Shown: piece by piece, positions 32,874 through 44,500 of the stretch
Position numbering within the stretch: the first letter of the stretch is position 1
Layout: the number at the start of each line of letters is the position of its first letter
Source: Numida meleagris
Taxonomy: Eukaryota > Chordata > Aves > Galliformes > Numididae
Assembly (NCBI RefSeq): GCF_002078875.1
Contig: NC_034414.1
Span: forward strand, 24,352,611-24,416,610
Length of the DNA stretch: 64,000 nucleotides
Reading direction: 5' to 3'
Made by a program: the position numbers and the translations under genes
The notes under the pieces: generated by a model
Told to the model about the DNA's origin: nothing
Database searches by the model: none
What the model saw: the letters and a program-made list of their open reading frames with translations, nothing else

Positions 32874-35800
32874 ATGGCGGCGGCGGCCCCGTCCCGCGGT
32901 GCGGTGTGGCGGCTGCGGCAGCTGTGCCAGCGCTACCAGGAGTACGTGCGGCGGCACCCGGCCGCCACCGCGCAGCTGGAGGGCACCGTGCGCGGCCTCT
33001 CCTACCTGCTGCCAGGTGCGGCCCGGCCGTCTCCCCTCCTCGGCGCCGCGTGCGGCCCGGCAGCGCCGCCTCACAGCCGCTCTCCTCCCCGCAGGTCGCT
33101 TCGCGGACGCCCACGAGCTGTCGGAGCTCGGTACGTAGTGCCCGGGGCGGCGGGGGGCCCGGCCCCGCGGCGTGCCCGTAACCCCGCGCCGTGTTCCCGC
33201 CGCAGTGTACTCCGCCTCCAACCTGCTGGTGCTGCTCAACGACTGGATCCTGCGCAAGGAGCTGCCCCGAGGCCTGCCGGGGGTAAGCGCGGGGGCAGGG
33301 CCCGCGGCCGCCGGGGGACGGCTGCTGAACACGCGGCCGCCGGCCTGGAGCCGAGCGCTCCCCGGGCCGCAGGGGCCAGGCCCTGACCTGTGGCGGGAGC
33401 TCCGCCGCTCAGCAACCGCCGCTGCCTGCAGTGCGCTGAAGCTCCGACCCAGTCTTTCTTTGCTTGTTGTGTCGAGCAGAGCAAACACAAAAGCAGCAGG
33501 CTGCTGTCTCTTTCGCAAGAGCCCCAGTCTGGCTCTCAGCCCCCAGTTAGGCCCTTTGGGGAAGGAGGAGGAGGAGGAGGAGGAGGAGGGCTTCTCTTTT
33601 CTCAGACAGGCCTCTGCTGCACGCCTGCCTGCCTGCCCAGTGGGCCTGGATGTGGGTGGCTCGGTGTCAGCCTGCGCAGGCAGCCCTGGCTGGAACCGGG
33701 TATGTGACAACCACCAGTGCAGAAGACTCGCTTCCCTCGATGATTAAAGCTGAGCGTGGGGTGAGGTGAATTTCAGCTGTATCTTTATGGGTGCTTTTCA
33801 AGTACTACAGGCTGCACTTCATGGTGAACGGCACCAGCTAGTTCTCTTCCCAGGCTGCTGTGGGCTTCGTGCCTGGGATCCAGACTGATGCTATAAGTTT
33901 GTACTTGGCAGGCGTTCGCTCTGGAGCAGCAGTGGACCCTGTGCTTGTCCCCTGTGCTCCAAGTGTACCCATCAGCTGTGCCTAGGGAAGAGGTTCATCA
34001 AGTATCCTAGCTCGAGAACGAGGAGGAAGAAAGTTCTGCCCTTGGAGTTCAGGCACTGTGCCACTACCAAGGAGACTGCTAGTTGCTTCAGTTGGGATAG
34101 AAAGCAATCTGGCATTCAGCTGTGATATTTTCCCTGTTTCTGGGGTTGCAGCTCCTTATGGTACAGCGATATACAGGTCTGCTCCTGCTCAGAAGTAGAA
34201 AAACAGGCCTGCGTGTAGTCTGTGACCACAGAAGAAGAACCAGTTCTTGTTTCTGAGGCTGTGACTTCCAGGGCCATCACTCCCTTAGCTCCAAGAGCCC
34301 CACCAGGTTGGGCTGTGCATCTTTCCCTTTCAACTTGCAAGCAGAACCTCCATCCTGTCCCCCTTCCTATGTTTTGCAGTCACTGCCCCAGCAGAAGCTG
34401 CTGACCTGGCTGAGCGTGCTAGAATGTGTGGAGGTCTTTGCAGAGATGGGGACAGCCAGGGTGTGGGGGGAGATGGGCCGATGGACCATCATTGTCCTCA
34501 TCCAGCTGGCTAAGTAAGTGCTGCAGGCGGTGGGGAAGGGGCTGCATGTGCTTGGAAGGGGAATCTGGAGGGGTCTTGGTGTTACCCCAGGAAAAATCCC
34601 AAGCAAGACTGAACAGCCAGTCCATGAGGCTGGGGGAGTTTGGAGTCCCCCAGAGCGTGGGGTACTGTGCTGCAGAAGGGTGTGCTTCCTCTTGCCTGTT
34701 CCCTGAGCAGACCTGAGTGTTTCCCTCTTCTGGGAATGTCACCTTTCGGGCGCAGCACAACTCAGCTCCGTAGCTGGGTTTTGAAGGCTTCCTGTGTGTC
34801 TGCCCACAGGGCCATCCTCCGCCTCCTGCTGCTGCTGTGGTATAAAGCTGGCATCCAGACATCTCCTCCCATAGTGCCACTGAACAGGGAGCAGCAACAG
34901 TCTCTCCACTCCGAAGGTGAGCTCTCAGTGCTGTCATTAGCTTGGGAAATACGGGCTGAACTGTGGATCAAGCTGTGAGTCCACTGCTCTGATGGTCCCA
35001 GGCAATGTCAAGCAAGTTTATCTTTTCACCCTCTGAGAGCTCTGTTATGTTAGCCCTTTCAGGATGGTCCACTTTGCACTAGATGAAAATTTCAGTCTGG
35101 TCATATTGCTGGCAGTATAGAAACCGGGTTGAGATACGTTCCTGTGAAGCCTTACCCCTCTGGCTGTTTTCTCCTGCAGATGTGGAAGGCAGCTCCTCAG
35201 GGAAAGATCAGACCTATGTTGGCAGGCGTTCCAGCCGTGTTGTGCGATCTCTCCAAAACAGTAAGTGGCTGAGCCTGTTTTCTGTCCTTGTCGGAGCTGC
35301 TTCTGTTCTGTGCCCTTGATGTATGGGCCTGGGTGTGGGCAGTAAAGAGCAAAACTTGATCAGCTTGTATGGGGGTGTATCCTGCCAGTCACTGGGCCCC
35401 ATGGGTGTAGGGATATTAAAGCAATGGGAATTCACACGTGGTGCAAGACTAGAAGAAGAGGTAGTTCTGCTTTGAGAAGCATGAATCTTAGGAATATCTC
35501 TCCCTGCTGCCTCCCCTGTTCAGGCAAGCTCTGAGGGTTCTTGTCAGCAGCAGCAGCTGGGAAGGTGCAGCCACAGCCTTGCTGCTTGTGCATCTCTTCC
35601 AGCGTTCCCACTTCACAGTGCAGAGAGATGGGAGCTGGCTGTAGGGAGGGACTCTTTGTTTGAGTGACCTGATCTGTTGTTTCAGCTCCTTCCCTGCAGT
35701 CCAGGCACTGGGGGTCCCCCCAGCAGAGGGAGGAGACGCAGAGCCGAAGAGCAGAGGAGATGAACCAGCCTCCCACCCCTCTGGGTCTCCAAGAAACCAT

Positions 35801-38133
35801 CGCAGAATCGATCTACGTTACCCGTCCTCTGCTCCACTGTATCCTGCCCTGGCTACATGAGGGCATGCTCTGTACCCTGGGAGCCAGCAGAGGGTGCTGT
35901 GGGCTCGTCTGCTGAGCTGTGGTGTAGGGTGGCATCACCCCGTACTTCTCTTCCTACTGCTGATTTGCTTGTGCAGGGGCCTGGGAACTCCTCCATTACG
36001 TCTTGATGGCCAGTGTCAGCCAGTTAAGCTACGTACAGGAGACCTCCAGCCCCTTCCCTGGGGCCCTCCAGCACTGCCCTAGTGCGTTTTCTTTTGGGCT
36101 CTGCAGAGCTTTGCTGGTACCCAGGAGACTGGTTGTCTGTCTGCGTGCCTCTTGTTAGGCATGTTTGGTTCTTTCTATTCCTTGACTGTGCATTCCTAGT
36201 ATTGAGTTTGGGAGTGTGGGGACAGAGATCATGGAAACCCTGGCTCCTCTCAGCAGTCCTGGATATCTCGAGGTCAGTCTTTGTTGCTGTTTGATGTTGG
36301 TGGTTGCTGAAAAATCATACTTCCCCCTGCTGCCCAGTCCATAGCAGGCCCTACTGCCAGAAATGTGTGCAGGGGCTAGCCTTGTTTTTAACTTGGAGAT
36401 TTGCATATTTGGGTATTTCCTGCGACACTGACAGTACTCTCTGTTCTGGTGCAGACTGCTCTGTATGGACCTGAGAACAGGGGGCATTTAGAAACTCACT
36501 TTAATTTTCCTGTCGGCTGCTGTTGCTGTAAGTCAGCTCTCTGCTCCTCTCCTTCCAGTTTGAGCTTGCTGAGTGATCTGAAAGACCTGAACAGGAGAGA
36601 GCGAGCAGAGCTGAGGAGACGAACCATCCTGCTGCTGTACTACTTGTTGAGATCTCCTTTCTATGACCGATACTCAGAGTAAGGGGCCCTGCTGGGCTTT
36701 TGCTGAGAATTTCCCTTTGAACAGAAATAGCATCAGGGGACTGGGTGAGCAGATCTGAAGAGGTCTGGGTGCCTGTGACCAGGTTAATACAAGTACTTGC
36801 CTAACTGCTGCTGTCGCTGTTAACGTGTTCAACAGCTGAGACAGGAGATATCCCACTAGACTCATTCATACTCTTTCCCTTCCTAGGGCAAGAATCCTCT
36901 TCCTCCTGCGTTTGTTGGCTGATTATGTGCCTGGACTTGGCTTTGTCACACGTAAGTGGGCCGCATTGCTTCATCCCTGTTTCTGATGGATGAAGAAAAA
37001 CAATGGGAGTTAATTAAGCAGAATGTTTGTTGAGGAGCTTCTGACCTGAAGAAGGAACTGGGACGTCCCTGGGATGGTTAGCTTTAGTGTACCTTGTATA
37101 GGTACTGGAGTTGTTTCAAGCTGGAGCAGAAAAAATTGCATCCTGGCTTCTAGAGACTTGTGCTCAACCATGATGATAGACTTCGAAGTTCCCTCACAGG
37201 CTGCAGAGCTTTGTCCCTGCCACCTAGGCCTGTTGCCTCAGGCTGCCTTTCTGCAACTGCACCAGAGCCCTGCTTTGCAGAAACTGCTTCTGAACCCTTT
37301 TCCTTGATCCCCAGTCCACAGTACAGATATGAGAGGTAGTTGCCTAGAGGTATTAACCCAGCTAGGAGTGGATTATAAACCAAAAGCCCAAACCATGTCT
37401 GTTTTGTCCTAGTCCTTCACACAAAGATCCCTTTCTTATAGGCCAGATTTTCACCTCCCCCTCTTCCCTGATGATGTGAAACCTTTCCTGGAGTAGTTTG
37501 TGGCAGTGATACAGCATTAGATTAGCCTGGCATTGTGGAACTGTTCTTTCTTTGAGGAAGGCACAAAGCTGGCTGACTCAGGAACCACTCCTCCAGTTAA
37601 TGATTTCAGAGAGGCTTTGGAACCTGTATTAAGTCTTGTGCCAGCATAAGCATTTTCTGCTATACAGCACTTGCTTTTGTGTTTGCACCTGCCCATTACT
37701 GCTGAGCTGTCTCTCTCTTTGCTGTGTCCTCCTGACTCACTACATGCAGGTTTTTCCCTCGGTCATTGTCAGAGTCCCTTCCCCCCAGAACCTGGTTGGG
37801 TCAGCACCAAGGGAGCGGTGTCGACACCCACATCATGTCTATGCTGACCATGTTTCACACACCCCTTGGTCCTGCTCTAATCTCTGGCACTGTATCCCAA
37901 AGTTGCCTCTCACCTTGGCAAAGATAACTATTCTATCCATAGGTTTCTCGGTTGTGAAAGTGGAGATTTGAAACTGTTGGGTATCGTAATAAGGAGAGGG
38001 TAGCGGCACTATTTGCATACATCTTCCGATCTTTACCTTTCTAAATGTGAGATATCTTTGTTCTCTCATTTCAGGGCCATTGATGGATTACTTGCCTGCC
38101 TGGCAGAAAATCTATTTCTATAACTGGGGCTGA
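32874..38133 (+). CDS. PEX16: PEX16, peroxisomal membrane biogenesis peroxin, complete
   Basis: PEX16 is an integral membrane peroxin that acts at the ER and peroxisome to recruit PEX3 and start peroxisomal membrane protein insertion. Eleven exons: 32874-33015, 33095-33130, 33206-33282, 34380-34513, 34810-34916, 35180-35260, 35686-35838, 36200-36272, 36559-36678, 36887-36951, 38075-38133. Together they are 1047 nt, 348 aa (human 336), with all GT-AG junctions in phase. Recognisable blocks are RYQEYV...HPAATAQLE near the N-terminus, [11 protein letters not shown] in exon 3, a hydrophobic segment at about 120-141 ([20 protein letters not shown]), [11 protein letters not shown], a second hydrophobic stretch at about 240-268 ([11 protein letters not shown]) and the C-terminal KIYFYNWG. 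The ATG has A at -3 and G at +4. Intron 3 contains a (GGA)n run at 33564-33589. Other introns hold nothing I recognise. Confidence 0.97.
33564..33589 (+). repeat. (GGA)n microsatellite in PEX16 intron 3
   Basis: Eight or more uninterrupted GGA/GAG triplets, purine-only on the plus strand. Confidence 0.8.
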
Positions 38134-38590
38134 CGAGAAGATGATGATTTTTATTTGCTAAGATCATGGATAGATGTTTCTAAGGAGGGCTGGGGGAAGG
38201 CATGTTGATTATATCTAATTTTCACTTAAACCATCAGTGAGAAGCTCCTGTTCTGCAGGGTGGGGAGGGGGTGTATATAATTTTTTAACAGATCTAGCTG
38301 TGAATGATGGATGCTACGTGTGTGGAGAGACCTTGGCCACCTCTTTCTATGGACAGTGCTGTGGCTCCAGTGATGGTGAAGGGACAACCTTTTTTAAGCA
38401 CTTGATTTTTCTCCTTTTGTATGGCTGCGCTATACTAAAGGCAGGCAGCATAGAGATTTTTGGAGAGCATAGTCTCCCAACCTCGTGGCGTTGAGACTGA
38501 CCTGCAGCCTGCTTGTGTTGGCCATGCCTGGCCAATTTGCGTGGAGTGGGCTTGTCTGTCAAATAAACTGACTGGATGGAAAGAACTGAG
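38134..38590 (+). other. PEX16: PEX16 3' UTR
   Basis: Sequence from the PEX16 stop to just past the canonical AATAAA at 38562-38567. Its length of about 450 bases is ordinary. The mRNA end is inferred from the signal. Confidence 0.65.
38562..38567 (+). terminator. Poly(A) signal of PEX16
   Basis: Canonical AATAAA about 430 bases after the PEX16 stop and the first one downstream of it. It lies in T/G-rich surroundings (CTTGTCTGTC just before, GACTGGATGG just after). Confidence 0.65.
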
Positions 38591-39365
38591 CTGAAGGAGC
38601 TCCTTTCCCTTGCTTACAAGGGATTCCCTTGTGTCTTTGATTTGGGTTGCCAACAGGTCTGTCTCTATCAGGAAGAGCAGTTTTTGCAGTTGTCTAGCCT
38701 GGGATATGCTGGTCCTATTCTATACTGCTCTGGCCTACATGGGGCAGAACCCTGCATGTTGCTTAGATGATGGCTGTGTCTGTAACTCCAGGTTCCTCGT
38801 GATTCAGCCCCAGGTTTCCTGGGGTTCATCTTGGGGCTGGGAGTGCTGCAGTTTGTAGGCTGCTTCGCTAGCACCCTATACATACTAAACAGGTTCGCAG
38901 AATGGCTGCCATCCAGTGCTCAGTGGCTTGGCCAAGGGCAGAGAAGAGAACTGAAGGATTAATTCGGTGAATACTGCTGTACAGCATTAATGGAGGGTCA
39001 AGCTGAAGCTTGCATAGCTATGGCCATATTCATTATCACCTCTGCTAATGTGAGACATCCATTTGGCCAGTCAGCTGCCTTGGGGTCTCCCTCACCCAGA
39101 ACAGGGTATAGCCAGCCCATGGCACTGGGCTGCGCTGAGAGCAGCAGCCCACCTGTTGCTAGCCCTGTGCACACAACTCTGGGAACCAGAAACCTGCCAG
39201 TGGTGCCACCTGGTTTTGACCAGCGGTGAGTTGGCCATGTGGGTGACAGCAGTCCTACCTGAACCATCCTCAAAGCCTCATCCCGCTCAGGATGAGTACC
39301 ATTCATTTGGGAATTTGAAAAGGAAGGAGCTCAAGAAGATAAAGCCTAGAAAGAAGAAAGCCTAG
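38591..39365 (+). other. PEX16-FREY1 spacer
   Basis: About 0.8 kb between the PEX16 poly(A) signal and a CR1 fragment. I see no coding exon. It could contain FREY1 promoter or 5'-UTR sequence. Confidence 0.45.
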
Positions 39366-39574
39366 AAAGAAGTTATTTACTGTAAAGGTGGTGAGGCAGT
39401 GGAACTGGTTGCCCAGTGAGGCTGTGAATGCCCCATCCCTGAAAGCATTCAAGGCCAGGCTGGATGGGGCTTTGAGCAACCTGGTCTAGTGGGAAGTGTC
39501 CCTGCCTATAGCAGGGGTTTGGAACTAGATGATCTTAAAGGTCTCTTCCAACCCAAACCATTCTATGATTCTAA
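39366..39574 (+). mobile_element. CR1 LINE 3' end, plus orientation
   Basis: The sequence follows the conserved avian CR1 3' tail as I know it: GGTGGTGAGGCAGTGGAAC, then GGTTGCCCAGTGAGGCTGTG, GCCAGGCTGGATGGGGCTTT and GAGCAACCTGGTCTAGTGGG. It ends with the diagnostic ATTCTATGATTCTA direct repeat at the 3' terminus. It is 5'-truncated, as most CR1 copies are. It ends about 90 bases before the FREY1 start codon. Confidence 0.9.
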
Positions 39575-39664
39575 GTACAGGAGGGGAAAAGGTCTTGGGC
39601 TACCCAGGTGGTTCCTCTGTGACCTCACTGCAGAATGTGACAGTCGTGGGTGCCAGAGCTCAGC

Positions 39665-40212
39665 ATGCAGTGCTGTCTCCTGCTGCTCACTCTGCTGCTG
39701 GGGGCTGTGCTCCCTCTGCCCCTGCACCAAAGGTGATGACACTTTTCTCCTGCACCTATTCCCTGCCCCGGTACCTGCAGTGGTGCCACAGGGGCTGGAT
39801 GCTCCTTCTGTAACTGCAGTGCTCCTGGACCAGGCTTGGCCTTGTAGCGCTGATGTTGGCAAGTACCGGAGGGCTTTGGCTCACTCCCACCTCTGGTTTT
39901 CTTCCGCAGCTATTTTGTCCCTGAGGACTTCTCTGCTCCCCTGGAGCTCCCACAGCAGCACTTTGGCCTGGTGGATGGTACTGCTCTTCCCTTAAACGCC
40001 CTCCCATTTCTCACGTACTTCAGTACACTCATTCCTCCAGTAATGACACAGCTCCCGAGTCCTCACCCCACTGTCTACCCACAGATTATGGCATTAAACC
40101 AAAACAACCTCGCTTCAGGACCATGGCATCCCGGAAGCAGCCAGCAGGACTGCACAGGGCTGGCAAAACCAAACGTGATGAGCTTGACTTGGAGTACTAC
40201 TATGATGCCTAG
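39665..40212 (+). CDS. FREY1: FREY1 (C11orf94 homologue), small secretory-pathway protein, three exons
   Basis: Mouse FREY is a testis-specific ER protein needed for IZUMO1 stability and sperm-egg fusion; that role is known from mouse only. Exons: 39665-39732, 39910-39977 and 40085-40212. Each has correct GT/AG junctions, the phases fit (2, then 1) and the stop is TAG, giving 87 aa (human about 98). Exon 1 encodes a signal-peptide-like start, MQCCLLLLTLLLGAVLPLPL, with A at -3. Exons 2-3 carry the blocks I recall from the human protein: VPEDFSAPLEL, GLVDDYGI, PK.PR and the terminal EYYYDA. The position between PEX16 and MAPK8IP1, in PEX16 orientation, matches human. Each exon is too short to stand out as an open frame. 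Expression and gamete role in birds are untested. A 5'-UTR exon is possible (acceptor-like CACTGCAG about 35 bases upstream of the ATG). Confidence 0.86.
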
Positions 40213-40279
40213 CTGAGAGGGACAGCAGGGCACTCAGGTAGGTGTGGGGTGCAGGAACAGGGGCTCTCCAGCCATACTA

Positions 40280-40440
40280 CAAGATAGGAGGAGAAGCTGG
40301 AGGAGCTGGGGTTGCTCACCCTGAAGAAGAGAAGGCTGAGAGCGGATATTACTGCTGACTTCAACAACCTAATGGGAAATACGGGGAAGATATAGCCAGA
40401 TTCCTCCTGGCATTGTAAGTGGAAGAGCAAGAATTAAGTT
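40280..40440 (+). mobile_element. Degraded CR1 fragment, plus orientation
   Basis: The core GCTGGAGGAGCTGGGGTTG followed by CTGAAGAAGAGAAGGCTGAG matches an internal segment near the CR1 3' end (usually written GAGAAGAGAAGGCTC). Later sequence is diverged and the ends are approximate. It lies about 70 bases after the FREY1 stop. Confidence 0.65.
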
Positions 40441-41525
40441 ATGCCAAGAGTGGTCTTACAGTGGTCTCTGACCTCCAACGTTTGCAAATGTGAGAAACTC
40501 CAGCTTTTTGGGCTCCCAAGGGAAGGAACAAGCCAGGGCCCAAACCCACTGCCATGGGACACAAACAGCACTGCAGCCCTGCTCCATGAACCATCATATT
40601 TAATAGTTGTTGCCATCACAGCAGATCCAGCTGAAGCACGGAGACCGCTGGCTGCAGGGACCAGGAGAGCTTTTGTACTTCCCTGGAGATGTGTACGGCT
40701 CCCTGCAGGCTTTAGCCCTTCCCTGCTCCATTTCTGGCAGGCACTCCGGTCTGCACAGGGCTGAGAACCACTGCAGTGGGATGGCTCAGCCCTGTCCTGC
40801 CTCTGCCACCTGCCGCTGGAGGGGATAGAGGGGGACAAGGACAGAGAAACGCTCCCCTCCCCATGGTGTGGTCACTGCAGAGAGGTAGGAGGGAATTTCT
40901 CTCTCCCCTGGGCATGGATACAAGAGAGGAGGGATGGGGGCAGAGGCAGAGGTGAGCTGTCTCAGCTCATCCATCCTTTCTCTGGCACTCAAAGAGGAGA
41001 TGCTGGGCTCTGTCCTTCCTGCCCAGCAGCCTTGTCCCTAGGGCCAGGCAGGGAAGTGATGATCTCTGCCCTGGCAGGAGCCATCACATAGTTCTTGTTG
41101 GCTGTAGCTTCTTGTGTCTTCATCCTACAAGAGTCTGACTGCCACTGCATTAGAAGTCACCCCTGAGGGATGTGACGGGAAGCTGAGCCATGGTCACAGC
41201 GAGGAGATATTTTCACCCCAGCCTGCAGCGGGGAAGGGCTGGAGAATGCCAACCCTTCCAGCACTGACAGGTTGGGCAGCCAGTGGGCGCTTCTCCAATA
41301 GAATAAACTAAGTATTTTGTACAATAAACACGATTTGTCCAGCCCTCCCCCCTCCCGCCCCCCCCAGCCTGAGGAAGGGGAGCCACAAAAAGAGGCAACT
41401 CAGGGCCCTGGGAGCTGTTCCACAGGCCCACTTCTCCTCCAGTCTCAAAGCAGCTCTTGTCCATGCACGATGGGGAAGGGGCGAGACTGCAGCCCTGGCT
41501 GTGCAGCAGGTGCCCATGCCAGCCC
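40441..41525. other. Convergent 3' region of FREY1 and MAPK8IP1
   Basis: About 1.1 kb between the convergent stop codons, after the CR1 fragment. Plus-strand AATAAA occurs at 41302-41307 and 41323-41328. The only canonical-type minus-strand signal I see is ATTAAA at 40599-40604. The MAPK8IP1 3' UTR must start at 41525 and run left. No coding exon is seen. Confidence 0.55.
41302..41328 (+). terminator. Two candidate plus-strand poly(A) signals (FREY1)
   Basis: Two AATAAA copies 21 bases apart. If FREY1 uses them, its 3' UTR is about 1.1 kb and overlaps the MAPK8IP1 3' UTR in antisense. Confidence 0.4.
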
Positions 41526-44500
41526 CTACTCCAGGTAGATGTCTTCCGTGGGGCACGTGTACTCCACATACTCCTTGTAGAATTGCTGAAAAGCCCTCCT
41601 GCAACACAGCAAGGAGCAAAGCTCAGCTGCACCCTCCCCAAGGCATTTACAGAGCCCATTTTGCTTCCCTTCTTGCCCTTGCCCCTATCCTGATGTCAGG
41701 TCAAACCCCAGCCCAGCTCTGAGAATCTCAGGCATTAGTGCCCAGAGGTGCTGCTGGAACAAGGTCTCCATCTCATCTCTGAGCCTCCACACAGCCCCTG
41801 TGTTTCAGCCATCTGCCTGCAAAGCTTTGCACTGGGACTTGTTCCAGCACTGTCAGGAATATGCTGCCTATAGCAGCTTCAGCTCTGGCTCTGTCCCTGA
41901 GCCTCTCGCTGGAGGGAAGAGGTGCCAGGCTCTTGTTCCTGCTATTCCTCAGGAGGGAGCACCTTCCTCCCAACCCAGGACTTACCCTACAGACTCCGCC
42001 AGTGGCTTTGTGGACTCCTCCGAGACAAAGACGTGGCACGCAAATCTGTGGTCAGCAGGGTGCTTGGTGATGAACCCAAAATATCTGAGGGTGGACAAAG
42101 CAAGTGAGACTGGACTGGCAGACAGGCAAAAATAAATACCCATGCCTACCCCTGGCAAAGGGGTTTGGGACTCAAACCCCAGTGATGACCGCTTCCCATG
42201 CCCAGGCCCATATCAGGGATGTGATTCCCACCAAAAGGCTCCTCCCCACATGAAGCTGTGGGATGAGGATGCTGGGAACGGGAAAGCAGTGATGTGTGAA
42301 AGCAGATGTGTGTTAAGGCTCTGATAGCAGCCCCACACTCCCTGCTACTCACTTGTTGTTCTTTGGATGGTATCCACAAAAGGAAATGTTCTTCAGCTGG
42401 AAAAAATGGCTACACTTGTTTACCTGGTGGACAGATAAAAGAACAGTCAAAGCTTTCTTCCTCACCAGCCCCATGGGGCAGCTGGTCTCCAGCTTTGGAA
42501 ATAGGTGCTCAGGCTGAGCCCAGCAATCCGCTATGGTACCCACAGCCATGCTCTCGCACCCCACCCTCAGGGGACGTTTCCAAAAGGCTTTCCGGGAAGG
42601 CTTTGCTGTGTTCTGCCCACCATCTTGCTGTGCTCTGTTAGGCTACTTATGGAGACCACTAATCAGCAGCTTGCAATGCCCAGCTAAAGAGATTACAGGG
42701 AAGATCTGGAGGGCACCACTCAAAATAGTAGCAGAAAGGTTTAGGAACAGCTGACAGATTAGGGGTGCAGCTCAGCTCACAGCATCCTAACACAGCAACA
42801 TGCCTGGCATCTGTGAGGGCACCAGTCTGCTGTAGAGCCCAATGCTGGGATCTCACCAGGCTTCAGGGACCTCAGTGGTGGGCCTACAACCCTTTGGATG
42901 GTGTTTCTCGCAGAACAAATAGCACATGGGGCAGAGACCCTTAATTTCCATGTGAACATGCATGGGACGCACCAGCAAGCTCAGAGCAGCAAACTGTAGA
43001 AGGGAAGAGGTAAGCAGGGCATTACCTTGCTGTGCTCTTTGGAGTCATCAGCTTTCACAGCTATCTTGACCCCACGCACGCTGATCTCCAAAACACAGCT
43101 GGAGGGTGGGTTAAAGTGCACAGTGAGGCGGCGTGTGGTAGCAATCTGGGGGGGGAGACAGAGACATAAATCCCTGGCACTCATAGGCAGCAAGCAAAGA
43201 TGGCTCACCCCTTCCCATCTCCTCCCTGCTCCCAGGCAGGCTCAGCTCATGGTGGGACACTACCTTCTGCATGGCCGCGCACAGTACGTCATTGCCTTTG
43301 TGATAGGGAACCTGCACCGAGCCGAGGAACTTCACCCGAAATTGGTCCACCCAGTCGTTGCTCTTGGCCAGAGCTAGAAGACAGAGCACATGGCAAGGAT
43401 CACCTCTGATGGCCATCTCCATGTTTCCAAACCTGCACCATTTCCCGCCCAGCACTGGGTACAAGCTCCGACCACCACTGTCTGGAGCTGCCCACGGCCC
43501 CGTCATTCCTTGCCTAGTGTCCCCCTTCCATCCCCTGTTCAGTGGTGAGGATGTGGGCAGGAGATTGGGGACATCAGCAGTACGGAGGCTTGGTACCTGT
43601 TATATGGTCTGGGTCCTTGGTGACTTCGATAGCATAGTAGGCGGGAAAAATGCCCCGGTCCCCTGTCCGCATGTTGTAGGCCTCGTACCAATAATCTTCC
43701 GCTTGCACTTCCACCAGCAAAGGGTCGTCCACCTCCAGCTCCAGCTCGTCCGCGTGGCGAGGCACAAACCTGGGCAGGGGGTCAGTAGCGCTGTGTCTGC
43801 TGGCAGCTCTGGTGGCATGCTCACCGACACGCTGCTGGGGCAAGGGCAGTGCGAGGCCTGCAGCCGGCACAACTGGGGAGCAGGTGTAAGGAGCCAAGAT
43901 CTGATGTGCTAAATAGAGACCTGAGCGGGTTTAGGCTTAAAAGTAGATGGCACCTGGCACTAACGCAGGGAATCCCCTATGGCATCCCCCATGTGGCTCC
44001 CAGTGGTCCTGGGTGCCCTGGGAGGTCTCTCACCCTTGGGCAGATGTTGCCCAGCCAGTGCCTGGCTCCCTCTGGACCTGCTACCAGCCTAAAGGCTGTG
44101 GTTTAGTTCACAGGCTTCCCATGCTGGAAACTCCATCGTTTGGGTAGGACCTGAGTGCCCCGCACTCACCTGAAGACAGCGCGGTGGGTCTGCTCCTGCT
44201 CCTCGCCATTGATCATGCAGGAGAACAACCCAAAGGACTCGGCACCTAGGGAAGAAGGTAGAGGGGCACGTTGCAGCTTTGAGGGGTCAGCACCACACAC
44301 AAGGACAAGACCCTCAGCTCACGCCTCATGGCCTTAGCTCAGGTCATGCTGGCTTGGCCATACCTCACACTAGACAAAAAAAACCCAACAGCTTGATGAC
44401 TCCAGCTACCCCTGCCTACAGCTCACAAGGCTTTTCTAGCCCACCCCTCCCTAACCACAAGGAAAGAGGTGACAGGCTGTGGAACCAATGCGTGCCGGAG

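Noticed and set aside
32625..33710. 361-codon minus-strand open frame across PEX16 exons 1-3
   Set aside because: It is antisense to clear PEX16 exons in a CpG island, where stop codons are rare. It is Arg/Ala/Gly-rich with no recognisable domain.
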